From assembly GCF_019649055.1 (NCBI RefSeq), contig NW_026570241.1, positions 1,316,501 through 1,380,500 of the forward strand: DNA of 64,000 nucleotides, in the 5' to 3' direction. Of this stretch, positions 44,523 through 57,524 are shown in pieces (position 1 is the first letter of the stretch; every line of letters starts with the position of its first letter). The notes under the pieces are model-generated. The model ran no database searches, was not told the DNA's origin, and saw only the letters and a list, made by a program, of their open reading frames with translations. Source of the stretch: Paramacrobiotus metropolitanus. Taxonomy: Eukaryota; Tardigrada; Eutardigrada; Parachela; Macrobiotidae. A program made the translations under genes and the position numbers.

Positions 44523-47500
44523 ATGACCATGGATGCGTCGTCGGCCGTGTGGGGCTGGCAGGGGGAGATGCGCAGTCTGCAGGAGCGCAACCGTCATCTG
44601 CTGGACTGCGCGCCCATGAGCGACGTAACGTTCCTCGTCGGGATGCAGTCCGACGAGGCCGTCCCCGTCAAAGCGCATCGGTAGGGGGAATTTTTACATT
44701 ATTTAACGACGGAACACTTCTCCGGAAAGCCGAAAGCTCTGCAGATATGGTATCATTGTATCGGTTTTATCGATTATTTTTCAGCAGTAATTACCGTTTG
44801 TACTCATTTACGCTTAATTATTTCGAATCGATTCCTTTTTACTTTCCTGTTCTTCCGATGTTGCGTATAAATATTTTTAGATTATGTTTTCATGGTGCTC
44901 ATTGCCAGATTAACGACATCATATATTTGTATGATTATTTTGCAGTTGTTTTTAGTTAAACTTTTAATTGCTACGAAGTACGAATTATTATTACGAGTTA
45001 CTGTGAATTACGAATTTTTTCTACTTTTTTTCTGTAATTACCGTAAATTACGAATTTAATCCATTTATATTTGTTGTTGTTGATAAAATTAATACTGTTA
45101 ATTTAATTAAGTATTGCATTGTGGCTTTTTTTACAGTTTTATTACATGAGTTTTGTGCCGATACGTCGCTTGGTCGCTGTAATTATTGCTGTTTCTTTTG
45201 CTGATAAATTCGACTTTGTGGTGTTTTCTGTTGCGGGTTAGATTCATCTTGGCGTCGGGGAGTCTGGTGTTTGAAACCATGTTCTACGGGAGTGTTCCGG
45301 AGCCAGCGGATCAGCCGGTTCGCGTCAGCGATATGGATGTGGACACCTTCCGCAGTGTGCTGAAGTAAGAATGAACGTTCGTAAAATATAATTTCGATAG
45401 GCACAATTTACTGCTTGTTGACCGATAATCTCTATTGTGGCTTCTTTTTTTCTGAATAATTTTTGACACACTGTACTACCGTGCACTTATGTTTTTCTGG
45501 GTACGGAAATGGGAAGTTGCGAAAAAAATTTGAGCTGTGTTGCTTTCTTACTGCCGTATTACGCTATTTTTTCCTGCTGGGTCTGCTCAAAGCTTTAAGT
45601 TGTATTTTTTACAGTTTTGATTTTTATCTGGACCTGAGTTTTTGAGAAGTTTTAAGAGCCGTCTTTTGTACAAAAATAATATCTGCTTGAATGTACTGAT
45701 GCAGTTTCATCTGCTTTGAAGCGGTTTTGTAGAACTTGGGCTTTAAGGAAGACGTGATAAATGCAGTCTACTAGCGTACAAGTATAATTATAAATTTATA
45801 AATTGGCATTGTAAGAAACTGACAGTTATTTTTCCGAAATAAATGACTTATCCTAGTAAAGATTCTGCAGGCCGGTTTGGGAACGTTCTTATTAAATGCT
45901 AGCATGCAGCAGGTGTCAGATAGTTTTTCCTAAAATAATTCCTGTTTATTGTAGGTACATTTATCTTGGTGAAGTACAAATAGACTGGGACAGTGTCTTC
46001 TCACTTTTGTATGCCTCGCGGAAATATGGGATGCCGGTGTTGACACAGAAGTGTGTTGATTATGTTGTTGACAATCTGACCCCGGAGAACTGTGTAGAAT
46101 GGATAGCACAGGTACGGAAGTTTGCGCTAAGGCGGTTTTTACCGTTGACTTGCTTGTGGCAAAGTATGTAATTCGCATTTTTTTCCTTTTGGGGCGCGAT
46201 TACATATTATTGACATTAGTGAAATTTTTATGAACTTTTCCTGCGTTTTTAACAAATTCGTGAAGGAAAAAGTTTATGCGCATGATAACTGGCATAAATA
46301 CTCAATATTTCGAAATCGTTTCTCATTAATAATAATTTTCTTCCTGAAAAAGGGATGCAGATTTTTCAATCGATAAATGCAACGATAAATTTAGCCTGCT
46401 GAGCAATATGTCATTTCGATGTGCTTTGTGTCACTTCCCAGTTCCCACCCATATTCCCGAGGTATTTTTAATAATTTTCTTGGTAAAAAAATTATATTGC
46501 GGCACTGAACCGTCGTCGGCACTGAACCGTCGGAACTGAACCGTGGGAGGCGGAAGATACAAATGTGTGAGCGAGAAGGGATCGGTTATCTGTTACTAGT
46601 AATTCATTCAGTTCTGCACGTCGTCTTGAGTGCAGTTTAGCTCTGAGAGAGGAAGCATTACTGAAAGCATATGTGGCGTTAAAATCGCCAGTACTTTACA
46701 TACGTGGACACGCTGTCATATTGCAGATCCAGAAATTCGACGCGGACGGTCTGGTGCGCGTGTGTCTGGAAGTGTTCGACGGCTGGAGTCCGGTGCTGAT
46801 GAAGACTGAGAGCATTGCGCAGGTGGACGCGGAGACCGTTCGTCTGATACTGGAGCGGGACAGTCTGTTGGCGGATGAGAAGGACGTGTACGACGCTGTG
46901 GAAAGGTGTAGAGTTGCAATATCTATATAGAGCAAATCTGTATTACATGTACATTGAAGTACTTGTTCAAGTGTTATATCTATACATTAAAGTAAATACG
47001 TATTAATAAAAATACTTACGTATGATTACGTAAGTATATTACCCGTAGTATTGTACGTAATCTTGTACGTGTTATTAATTTTAATCGTAAGTTATTCGTA
47101 TCATTAAATCCTCGTATGATCGAAAATTATTGTAGCTATGACCTGTTAGCATGTGTTATAAAATAATTGAAAAACATTCTTTCTTCGAATTCGTTTGTTC
47201 CTCATTTCCCGTGTTTTTGAAGGTGGTCGAAAGCGGCCTGCTTAAGTGAGCATGTGGATTCGACGCCGGAGAACCGGCGCAAGATCCTCGGTGATCTGCT
47301 GTATCTGGTGCGGTATGCCGCGATGGCGCCGGCCGACCTCATGAACGGACCAGCCAAGGTGAGGCCATCTTTTTGCATGACTGAATTTGTTTGTGTTTAA
47401 CGTTTTGCTTGTTTGAGCTTTAATTTATGTATTCCACGGTGTCGCTTTTTTAGAATTTTCGTGTTGTGTTCTGAAGTCCTGCGATCATATTTTAATGATA

Positions 47501-49330
47501 TTTTTTTCCGGTCACAGTATGAAAATGATTGTGTCGGCTTTGCGCTACTCGAATTTGTCGCTTTTTTGAAGTTTTTTCACTATGATTTTGTTTGAATAAT
47601 GCGTGGTGTCTTCACAATGTTTCTGTTGGTATCTTCCGGTTGTGTGTCGTATTAGCTGACATTGGACTAAAGAATTGTGTTACAGAATGGAGACAACGGA
47701 CTGTTGTCGAAGGAGGAAATCTACGATATATTCCAACAGCGCTACACCGAGTCGGAAGCATCGACGCCGTTCGTTAAACAACCGCGCTGTATGGGCATGC
47801 TGTCACGCTTCCACGAACTGCAGAAGGGATGGACGGCACCGGAATACGCCGTGGCGTAAGTAACACGCTGTGAAATTGTGAATAGGTACAGAATTTCAAG
47901 GATAAACTGGATGAAAAGCAGTTTCTGCTGTACAGTTTGCCTGTGACATGTTTTTTTAAAAAATCGAACGCCTCATTAACTGTTTGTTCCTTCCAGCTGA
48001 AAGTTTTAATTACGTTGGTTCTGTCACTTCTGTGTGAAGTTTGAACGAATAAGCAGAGAAAACATGTTTCGATATGCGTTTAAATTATCTGTATTGGAAT
48101 GAATAATTTAAATATCGAAAATATCTGTACATGTGTCAATAATTTATCATAGCACTAACTGATCTGAGTATATTATTTTGACCTTATCCGTCGCTTGTGC
48201 CTGTAAGTTACACCTATTGGCATGCCCCTGTACGATTTTTAATACATAGATCTGAAAGAAAGCATAAAGGAATGCGGCTAGCAACATTTTTGTATAATAA
48301 ATAAACTGTAATAATAAATTAATGTTCTAGTAATTGGCAAATGAAAGAAATTTATTACAGGTTCCGTGCCGATAAGCCGGTGAAACTGGTGGGGTTGGGA
48401 TTATTCGGGTCGGATGTGGAGGGTTGGAACGGGATGGTCTCGGCCAAGGTGGAGATCTGTCAGGCACAGCATTCGGGATTTAACTCCGTGTTCCCGCGTT
48501 CGGTGCTGACCAGTGAAGAGTACAGTTTCCGCGATTTTGGCTGGTCGGAAGAGCCGCTGTTCCGGAAAATCCTCTTGAAGAAACCCATTCCCGTTGAAGT
48601 GGAGGTTAATTATGGTGTGGCCGTCTATTTCAAGGTAAATTGTTGAATTTTTGATTGATCAGTTACAGTGTCGCATGCATCGTCTTATTAGCCAGCGGTA
48701 CTGACGTTTTGGTAGCGTAAATCTATCAACTGTGTGTATTTCTTATTTTCTTTGTTTATCGTTGAAAAGCTTGTGTAATAAAATGAAAATTAATATATGC
48801 TTTTTACAAACTGTGTTTAGGTAATATTGTCCATAGAATTTAATTGTTTTTATAAATGTTTGCCTATTTTGTTTTATGTTGTTTGCCTATTTTTTATTAT
48901 TGAAAACCGTATTATCATTTGTAATTTATAATACTTTTATAAAATGCGCGCTTTATATGGTTCTCGTTTTGCCTTTTTTAGTCTTGTTTATGAACTTTGT
49001 ATTTCATCGTTTTGAATGCCGTTCATTGTTTAGGATTGGGAAACGTGTTGGCAGGGCGTGAACGGAAAGTTCTACTACGACATTCGGTTAAAAAATGGCG
49101 ACGAAGTGAAAATCCAGATGCATGCGTTCAACCCTCAAGGTATTAGAAAGCCACCACGTAGGTATCCGTAAATGCATAGAATGTGTGTATTTTCAACAAA
49201 ATGAAGGCGTATTTGCAACGTGTTTTGTTGGTGATTAGGAAGCTACGTTTTCGATGAGACGTCCGAGAAGAGAGCGTATGAGAACAACCTTAACGGTCAA
49301 GTGGCGCATTTATTCTTCGAAAGCCCGTGA
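44523..49330 (+). CDS. BTB-BACK-PHR protein of the BTBD1/2/3/6 type, 464 aa
   Basis: Family members act as substrate adaptors for cullin-3 ubiquitin ligases. Exons: 44523-44680, 45242-45364, 45955-46111, 46727-46905, 47223-47358, 47686-47855, 48361-48634, 49034-49139, 49239-49330; 465 codons, all in phase. BTB domain (about 30-145): CAPMSDVTFLVG, VKAHRFILASGSLVFETMFY, YIYLGEVQIDWDSVFSLLYA and RKYGMPVLTQKCVDYV. The BACK region includes RLILERDSLLADEKDVYDAV, RWSKAACL and TPENRRKILGDLLYLVRYAAM. The C-terminal PHR domain (about 300-464): RADKPVKLVGLGLFGS, YSFRDFGWSE and GKFYYDIRLKNGDEVKIQMHAFN. Starts MTMDASS or, two codons later, MDASS. Intron 1 contains a dispersed repeat (44755-45010). Closest member within the family cannot be decided by eye. 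Confidence 0.9.
44755..45010. repeat. Dispersed repeat copy in BTBD-like intron 1
   Basis: Aligns in the same orientation with 53110-53330: shared blocks GTAATTACCGTTTGTACTCA/GTAATTACGGTTTCTACTCA, CTTCCGAT and ATTATTTTGCA..TGT, and TTAACTTTTAATTGCT/TTAACTGTTAATTGCT. No coding capacity. Confidence 0.55.
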
Positions 49331-50689
49331 ATCTGTTTTTATGGAAATAGGTGTGTTATGCGCCTTTCTCTCGTTCACAATTTTGTTAATATGATTTTTA
49401 TTTATTTTTTCAGGCTTTTGCTTAAGGTATACCAAAAGAATCTTACGGTGCGACGAACGCGATCGCATTTTATTAAAAGGTCAGCGGGAATTTTTAACAA
49501 GGATCGCAGAGGATATTTCCGACCGATCCACGCGGCCGCATACGCTTTTCTGGAAAACCGTTTTGTTATGAATCCGTTCCACGGTGTTAATCTTGTAGCG
49601 CCTACGTTGGCCGGTTTATTTTTGTCAAATCTGTCGTGTCGGTGTATCTGTGATGAGTGGATTTCAGGTTTTGAATAATGGTTTGCGTTGGGTTTTTGTT
49701 GGTTATACATAGCGGGATTTCATATGGTTTCTTTTTTTGTTGTTTCTAACGGTTTAGTTTTAATTTGAAGAGCTCTTATATTCTGCAGACGGTTGGTTTT
49801 CGTTGGGTGTTGTTATTTATTGGGTTGATGGGATCATGGGAATATTAACGGGGCAGTGTGGATTTGTGGGATATAATCACGGTAAAAATATGCGCGCGCT
49901 GCAAGATGTATTTTCTTTATCCAGTTTCGATTGGTAAATTAATTGTTGAGATGTCTAATCGCTATTGTTACAGTGCTACTGTGCTGCACTTGATTACTGC
50001 AGTAATCGCTACAATATAAAAGCTCAGCCACTTCGATTTTTATCGCGGGAATTTCGCTCGAAATAAAAATTATTAACGAAGTAATAATAGTAATTAATTA
50101 ACAGAATTATTAGTACATAATAAAAGTGACAGTAATTATTAATACGATTTTTAATTGTGCGATTCTCGTACGTTAGTGTAGATTCTCGATCATTAAGTGC
50201 TTGTGTAAATCACCTGTGTGTTTCTCATTGTACCAGTTTTATACTGTTTTCGTTTTTTTGTATGATTGTGCATGTCGGCAGAACACAATGTCAACTGTAT
50301 ACCTAAAATTATAGCGTACCCGGTACTTTCTTTTCTTACGTTAGAATATTGAAAATTACTTACTGATTGTACAAGCCCTTTTATTCCTTTGATTCTCAAT
50401 TAGGTTAAGATGCTCTCGTTGGTTAACAGCACAGCATAGCAAATTAATAAGTAAGGCCGTAAGGGTGTGTAATGGATACTATCCCCTATCAGGATAGCAT
50501 AGAGGAAGTTTTTCTGTTATAATAATGTTCTGTTTTGGTACTAAGTTTGTACTTGTACTACGATACTTATTAAAGGTATGACTGGGATAAGTAAGGAAGT
50601 AGATAATAAGTAAATAAGTACATGGTTATTAGTAGAAGTACCGGGAGACACTTAGCTTGCAGCAACATTCGGATGTACGTAACAATAAT
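49331..50689. other. Spacer at the end of the housekeeping block
   Basis: 3' UTR of the BTBD-like gene followed by AT-rich sequence without a supported gene. An open frame at 49358-49678 has no family resemblance or splice support. Confidence 0.4.
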
Positions 50690-52305
50690 TTAATTTTGGA
50701 AACCGTGGAGAGTCACGGAAGACTTGTGTTGCCATGGTTGACTGTCAGCTTGGTCAAAATCGAACATCTTGCCATCTTGATACCGGACAATTCCGAAATC
50801 AAAGTTCCTAACATAGTCCCCAAATTCGGGACAATTAAGGGCTGACAGCGCTTTCTCGCGCATTTCCAGGAAGATATCCAGCGTCTCTTGTCCGCAGGTC
50901 GCCACAAACGGCGTGTCGTGACTGGCATACGCTAGCAAGCCCTGCAGAAACCTACATACAAGGCAAAACGGTCAAAGTTTTTACAGTTAGGCCCACATAT
51001 CAGGCCGGCGGCATTAGAAGGTTTTGTTGTTCAATAACAAGAATCGGCGCTGCTTTGTATATGTAGTATGTATGTACTACCAAGTATGTTCCGTAGTTTG
51101 TGCCAAATTGACAATGTGTAGTACACGGTAGTAACGTAAGCACGTGGCACTACTTATACGATTTAAAATTTTTGAATATGGAGAAAAGTACTGGAAGTAC
51201 TTTGTACACAAGTATGAAATACACTGCAATTTGTAACGAAAGCAGTCGAATGGTACTATATAAGTGCGGTTCAGGTTTAAATACGAGTATTAAAGAAACA
51301 ATCACTTTACATGAAATACACCGCATATACGAGATCATACGCGAGAACTGCACCTCATGTCCTTATAGAGGAACTTGGGAGTATACCTACGTTATACAAA
51401 TACGAAAAAAAATTTGAATACGAAAAAAAGCAATCACGATTCATTCGTTTTGCCTGAAAATAAAACGGCGTACAACACCCGAATGTGGGTGGTAATGTGT
51501 TGAGTACTTAAACTCTCACCATGGTCAGCAGCGAATGCATGGCGAACATTATTAATGTGTATCGACGAACTCCCAAATATAGATACCTACCCACATAGAC
51601 TTTGCTTACCGGCAAAGAAATTGCCGATTCACCATGAACCTACGGGGAAAGCACCTGCACGGTTCCGTGGTCTCCATCATATCAAAACCCCACTCGTCTC
51701 CAGGATCCCCGCTCCCGGGCGGGCGTACACGTGGTTTTCTGAAGAGGGAACTTTCTCGTTTCCGGATGCAGGGTGTCACCGCCCTTATGTATTTGGCAAG
51801 GTCACCGGTTTCGCATAAAGTAGCGATAGCCAGGAAAACGTCCGGGGCGAACGGAATAGGTCTATTGACTGGCGTAGTCGGGCACTGGCGAGAGAAATCC
51901 ATGCCCAGCTGGCCCGTGGAATGGACGAATCTACATGTTTACAACTTTCTCATGTTTTCTTCGGAATTTCACTATTATGCAAAGTTTTATATTGAGTAGA
52001 AGCACCTTAAACGTTAACAAGAAAATCATGTTTGATCACCTTGCTACTTACGTGCAGAAATCATTGAAAAGAGGTAATGTGTCAGTGGTGTTGTCCGGGT
52101 CGCATAAGAACGCGTGGAGTGCATTTTGTTTAGTGGAAGGACACGTCAGTCCTAGGACCATGTCGTACTGCGAATCGATGGCCTTCAGTGCCGCAGTATA
52201 ATTCGCGGCGAGTGCACTGCATGCAAGATTATCGGGCATGACTGACGGCAGTGTGCACAGGACCAGAGAAAAAGCTCTCAAAAAGGTGGAGCCGGTTAGC
52301 AGCAT
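50690..52305 (-). CDS. Secreted cysteine-rich family, copy S2, intact (278 aa)
   Basis: Exons: 52052-52305, 51610-51930, 50690-50951; 254+321+262 bases give 279 codons. Start MLLTGSTFLRAFSLVL with a hydrophobic leader, predicted secreted. Exon 1: NYTAALKAIDSQYDMVLGL, TCPSTKQNALHAFLC, PLFNDFC. Exon 2: GQLGMDFSRQCP, ATLCETGDLAKYIRAVTPC, then a Pro/Arg-rich insert (RKPRVRPPGSGDPGD) and EPCRCFPRRFMVNRQFLC. Exon 3: CGQETLDIFLEMREKALSAL, CPEFGDYVRN, RYQDGKMF, and a C-terminal extension of about 25 residues not present in S3. Putative N-glycosylation sites NYT and NTT. Function unknown. Confidence 0.8.
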
Positions 52306-53648
52306 AACTGCCAGCTAAAGAAACCTGCCGGGAATTCACAGCTTCGAAGTGTTATGCGAAGTTCACAAAGACGATATTAATATTTTTGGTTACCAGGTAT
52401 AACTTTAGGATCGAACAGGTGTTGCAGGGCCAGTCATTCCACAAGCCTTTAAAGTCAAGTCTCTACGTGCAACGCGATAAATTGTCACAAAATTTAGCAT
52501 CAGAGAAATCGGGAAAGCCTTCTTAACAACTGCTTTGGGCGTTATTTGCTCGTTTTGCGGCATAACCAGAAAAGGCAGTCCGCACCTGCATAATGCACTA
52601 TTATCCGTTTTCGAAACCTGATTCAAGCAGAAGCGCCAGCCACATGGCTGACAAACGGTTGCATATGAAATGCTATGGTATACATAGATACTACCTAGTC
52701 TAGAAACCCGATACCAGCCCAACACAGATCCCTGAGTACTTCTATAGATTTTTTGGTGTAAGTATCTTACCGGTTAGAACCTTGCATGCCCTTGGATGCG
52801 AAAACTCAGCCGCCACAGAGTGATAATTAAAGAGCTGATATTTCATATTAAGTACAACTGATGCCTAGAGCTTGCTAATTAAGTACTGTAGATAATTTAA
52901 CGACCAGTTTATTTCCATATATTTACATGAAAAAATTTAACTTGGTGTGCTGCTAATCCTGCATAATGCATATGAAAAATGTGAAGTGAAACCTAAGCAC
53001 AATAAACAGAGTACATGTATAAAGTTATAAACTATTAAAACTTACTGTATGATGTACGAAACACTTTTTTTAAGATTTTTACAGTTTTTTTCACTGCAGT
53101 GGAGCATACATGGTACTGTTTTATGAGTTTTACCGATTTGTTTTTAGCGGTAATTACGGTTTCTACTCATTCTTCCGATTCTTGCGCACAAATAAAAATT
53201 TTTAGAATATTTTTCCATACGACATGATAGGATTATTTTGCATTTGTACGTCTTTGGTTTAACTGTTAATTGCTCTAGAATTATGAATTTATCTAATTTT
53301 TGTGTGCGACTTGTGCGCAGTGGAATTGTGAGCACATTTACATAAAAGTATAAATCAGCCGGAATTATGCGTTACCGGTGACGCATCTTCCTTTTCCTAC
53401 CGTATCCTAGGCGGCTGTTTATGGATATCAGGTACAGGGCATTTTGTACTGCAGTACGTATAAACAAGGGAATTATTACGGCGTGCTTTACGCTATAATT
53501 TATTCCGGTAAATCACTGGCGGCGTAGCGTACCAAAAAGCAAAAGCAGAACAAAGACCATTAAACCAGGATACATTATTTGGGATTACTAATATTCAGGT
53601 GCTGAAGCTATGGAACACCACTATTATTTAAGACTGCTTTCCGTTTCG
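52306..53648. other. Spacer between S2 and S3, with dispersed repeat
   Basis: Bases 53110-53330 are the second copy of the repeat in BTBD-like intron 1. Bases 53465-53575 match the S1 3' flank. No gene seen; an open minus-strand frame at 52405-52725 lacks support. Confidence 0.45.
53110..53330. repeat. Dispersed repeat, second copy
   Basis: Same orientation as 44755-45010, recognisable blocks interrupted by indels. Type of element unknown. Confidence 0.55.
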
Positions 53649-54901
53649 TTAATCGATCATCTTGCCGTCCTGATACTTGACATTCATGTATTTATATGTT
53701 CTAACATAATCACCAAATTCGGCGCAGTTAAGAGCCAGCAATGCTTTCTCGCGCAGTTCCAAGAAGCCATCCAGCGCTTCTTGTCCACATGCCTCCACAA
53801 CAGTTCTACCCTTGTCGCCGTTGGTGTATGCCAGCACACCTTGTAGAAACCTACAACAACGAGCATGACCTTCCACCGCTGATACAGTTCGGCTAACAAT
53901 GACTACAGCAGTGGCATTCATACCCAAAGAACAAACAAGCGTGCATAAATACAGAAAAAAAATGGATTCATGGAAAGAAATTTTTCAGAGAACTGCCGAA
54001 GAAGATTTATAATTGCATTGGTAACCGTCGATCGAGGGGTTTTGGGGTCAGAGAATCAATGTTGCGGTAAAACGTAGAAACACAGATATAGGGTCTGTCG
54101 GTCATACGTACAATTACGGTTGAAGTATATGTTAACCAATGATCGAGAACGTATTTTTTGGCGAGCGGCTGCAGTCGCTCGCCATCATCTACACTGTTTG
54201 CTTACCGGCAGAGAAATGGTCTGTTGACCCTGAACATATTAGGAAAACACATGCAAGATTCAGTGACAGACATCATATCGCGGCCCCACTCCTGTGCCGG
54301 GCTCAGGATCCACGGTAAGCCGATTTCGTCTTCTCTTTTCCGTATGCAGGGTGTCACGGCCCTTATGTACTTGGCAAGGTCACCGGTTTGACACAAACTA
54401 GCCAACGCCAGAAGGACATCCGGAGTATACGTAACGGATCTCTCGATGCTGTTGCTGGAACACTGCCGGGAAAACTCCGTACCCAGCTGTCCCGTCGAGC
54501 GAACCATTCTAGGCACAAACGTTGTACGTACGATAACTGTGGATTTTTTTATTTATAGAACAATAATTTTATGGTGCACTGCAGCGCACTGCAGTGCACA
54601 GAAAAAGCATTTCGCGAACTAGATACGTAGATGTGCGATGCACTTACGAACAGAAATCGCTGAAAAGAGGAGCAGCATCGGTGGAGTTGTCCGGCTCGCA
54701 CAAGAAGGCATGGAGGAGACTTTGCTTAGTTGATGGACACGTCAAGCCCAGCACCATGGAGTAATTTGAACTTAAGGTGTCCAGGGCCGCTGTGTAATTT
54801 TTGGCCAATACATCACAGTCGGTATTATCGGCCGTAATAAATTGTAATGCAGTCACGACCAAAAGAATGGCTCCTATAAACTTTGAGTTTGTTAACAGCA
54901 T
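53649..54901 (-). CDS. Secreted cysteine-rich family, copy S3, intact (252 aa)
   Basis: Best reference member. Exons: 54648-54901, 54206-54508, 53649-53850; 254+303+202 bases give 253 codons. The leader (FIGAILLVVTALQFITA) predicts secretion. Exon 1 has four cysteines: DNTDCDVLAKNYTAALD, YSMVLGLTCPSTKQSLLHAF, LCEPDNSTDAAPL and FSDFC. Exon 2 has about six: TEFSRQC, LALASLCQTGDLAKYIRAV, TPCIRKRE, SVTESCMCFPNMFRVNRP and FLC. Exon 3 has two: CGQEALDGFLELREKALLAL and NCAEFGDYVRT, ending KYQDGKMID. NYT, NYS and NST are candidate glycosylation sites. An even cysteine number of about 12 fits a disulfide-bonded extracellular protein. I recognise no Pfam-type domain. Flanks are shared with S1 and S4. 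All introns sit at the same positions and phases in every copy. Confidence 0.82.
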
Positions 54902-55606
54902 GACTGATTACCGGCTGCGGAATACGAAAATTGGAAACTGGAAACCCAATCTCAGAATGCCGGTTACATTCACATTAAAAGTACAAGCAGAAATCTCGCC
55001 TGGCCTTACAGATAATTTCTTTGGCCGAAGATGTTTTGATGTCTTTAAGTCAACGAAAAGCAGGCATTGATGTGTCACAATAAACTATCGCAACTTAACA
55101 TCGAAGACAACGAAGTAAAGTCCTGTTGACGGGTAGCAAAGGTCGCCTCATTTTCCCATTAATCGCAAATAACTAACTGACAACTGCTATAATCGTTCTC
55201 CAACCGTTGCGGTAAATCCAGGAAAGTCCACTCTGCCGTTGGATGGTTTAAATGCTCCCTTAATTTTAATCTTTTGTTTTGTAAACCGGTCAGGGCTCTA
55301 GGTCACAAATGGTGGAGCTTCAGTAGAAGTATGCGAAAAAGCGCTGCTGCTGCTGTGCGAACGCCAAAATGCTTGATAAAAAGCAGCGGCTTGGAATTAT
55401 CGAAAAACGGTTTGTCTACGATCCCATTTTGAAATGGCATCTGCCCTGCCATCACGTGGCGTGGCGGCATAATATTTCATTATTACAGTGACCAGCCTCA
55501 CACCCTCCGTTTCTTTATCTTAATTCGCTACCACACCATTCCACCTGCATATTCTCAACTTGTACAAGCCAATGCCATTTACGTTAAAACTTTAAATACC
55601 CAATAA
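54902..55606. other. 5' flank of S3 and spacer
   Basis: Bases 54905-55155 match the S1 5' flank, including ATCGAAGACAACGAAGTAAA and AAAGGTCGCCTCATT. The remainder shows nothing. Confidence 0.5.
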
Positions 55607-56503
55607 TCAGAACAAGAAAAATAACTCTTCTAACTCTCGAGAACACCCGACCGTCCCCAGGACAGAAGCCGCGTTTCCGCGCTGAATTTTCACACTTATA
55701 CGTTGCCACAAATACTGAACAGCGCGCGCTTCTCCCGTTTGTTCTTTGATACGCCGGCCGACTTCATTGATGAACTGGTGGGTACTTTCGCTACAACTTC
55801 CCATAGTTTCGAGTGCCACTGGCTGGAAAAAATGCCGATCAGTGAGTTCGGAATATAGGTTCCGCTTCCGCACTTCCGCGTCTTCAGCAGCCGATCCCGC
55901 TGTTTCTGAACAGCCAGCTATATACGAAGTAGCGAATGTGTCACAAACTGTTACATCCCATATCAGAGGGAGGCCATTTCTCCATGGGAAGAGTGATAAG
56001 CCGTCTGGCCGCTTCCCGTCCAGTCTGCACAGTCCGGGAGGCTCCAAGATTGACGGCACCTTTGATGATCCCAGGCTACGCTGAATCACGCTATTCAGAC
56101 TCGCATGCCTCCTGAACCTTCCTTGGCTTTTGACGCACGACAATCCATGTAAGCCGCATGTATCAACCATTTCACCACACCGACATTTATGCTCTTTACA
56201 AATAGGCGCCCCCATCCGCAAAGCAACAGCGATCCGCAGACCGGCATCGTCCAGCAGTGTGCCAAGGCTGGCGACCGGCAATGCAAACAACCAGGCACTG
56301 GCATCCTTAGCAGAGGCAGCCAACAGACGAGCAGAGGCAATAACGTCGGCGCTCTCTTTTAAGGCTTCCAGTTTCCCGGCAGTCAGCATATCCGACCACA
56401 AGCGTTGGTTGCTCCGGTCTTCCATCGCAGGTGCACTCTTTCCTGTACGTTCTTCCCAGCACAGCTCAACGACAGACCGCTCGTCGGGGCAATCTTCCGG
56501 CAC
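55607..56503 (-). mobile_element. Retrotransposon C-terminal region, 298-codon relic
   Basis: A single open frame, 5'-truncated, with no reverse transcriptase core left. It has a zinc-finger-like cluster KCRCGE ... CGLHGLSC, then RFRRHASLNSVIQRSLGSS, LEPPGLCRLDGKRPDGLSLF, PLIWDVTVCDTFATSYI, HFFQPVALETMG and IQRGNAASVLGT. The order (Cys/His finger, RPD, then D.T) resembles the finger plus restriction-like nuclease region that follows the reverse transcriptase in some non-LTR elements; that assignment is inference from the motif pattern. The same tail survives at 26735-26910. An uninterrupted 298-codon frame suggests recent insertion or retained coding constraint. Confidence 0.7.
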
Positions 56504-57524
56504 AATAGTGCGTACTAGCTCGTCGGTAGAACCTGCATATTATTTGTGCGACATAAAAAAGCGTGTGAATTGTGTAGACAGCATGAAGGGTTTTTGTTTC
56601 GAGAAATAACATAAAGCATGACATAACATAATAAAATGTTCTTAGCACTCGCACAGAACATTACGGAAATATGATACGTACAGAAATGCGAAAAATAGAA
56701 AGGAGAACCTCGTGAAATAGCTGTGCTGTGCACCCAGATCGGCATCACTGAGTAAGTCGTTGCTCTGTCCACCGAAGTGAAGGTATTCTTCGTGAGCCAT
56801 CCTCGTACGCAGTCTCTGTCCCTCACAATATTCGTTAAATATCGTACAGAATAACTACCCTATTATTTTTGCGTCGTGCATGGAGATTGATTACTGATTA
56901 AAAGCTATCTTTTTCGGCTTCCGACCTTCTGCACATCCATGGTAAAATAATAATTATTACGATCTAGCGGGAAATTTGACTGTAAATGGCCAGAGTACTT
57001 TTGCCGTCGCTCAAAGATACGAAATACCCAGCAATCATTTGCGCATAATGTTTATATTGCGGTTTTGGTACATTCCGACTAAACATGGATGCCGAAAAAT
57101 CAGATGTTATGACTCCTACGACCTATGAGCCACAATTTTGGGTATTAGCTGATAATTAATTACTCGTACTATCAGCCAGTTTATTTTTCTGATAAAACTG
57201 GTACTACCCGTACGACAGCCGTATACAAACCAAAAGAGACTTGTTAGTGCAGCAAGTAGGGTAAATTATCTTATTAAAGCGTACCAGCGCTTGCAGTTAT
57301 TGCTATTTGGGTGGCTATTGCCATTAAAGTTATTAAAGTAGCCGGGAGCGTAAATAGTGTCTAAAGTTTAATGTCTACTCGATATTTCTGGTACACGGTT
57401 CTGGTATTGCTTTGCTTTTCCGTGATGCCGACAGGATAAGGATTAGACGTTTATCATGCAATAATGTCGCAGCGGTTTTAAAAGTGAACATGCGTCCGCA
57501 CTATTATAGCTGATTTCCTTGTCG
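56504..57524. other. Spacer between retroelement relic and S4
   Basis: No supported gene. Open minus-strand frames at 56515-56826 could be more of the retroelement but have no readable motif. Confidence 0.4.

Noticed and set aside
49358-49710. Open frames just after the BTBD-like stop
   Set aside because: Open on both strands with no motif or splice sites; consistent with a 3' UTR.
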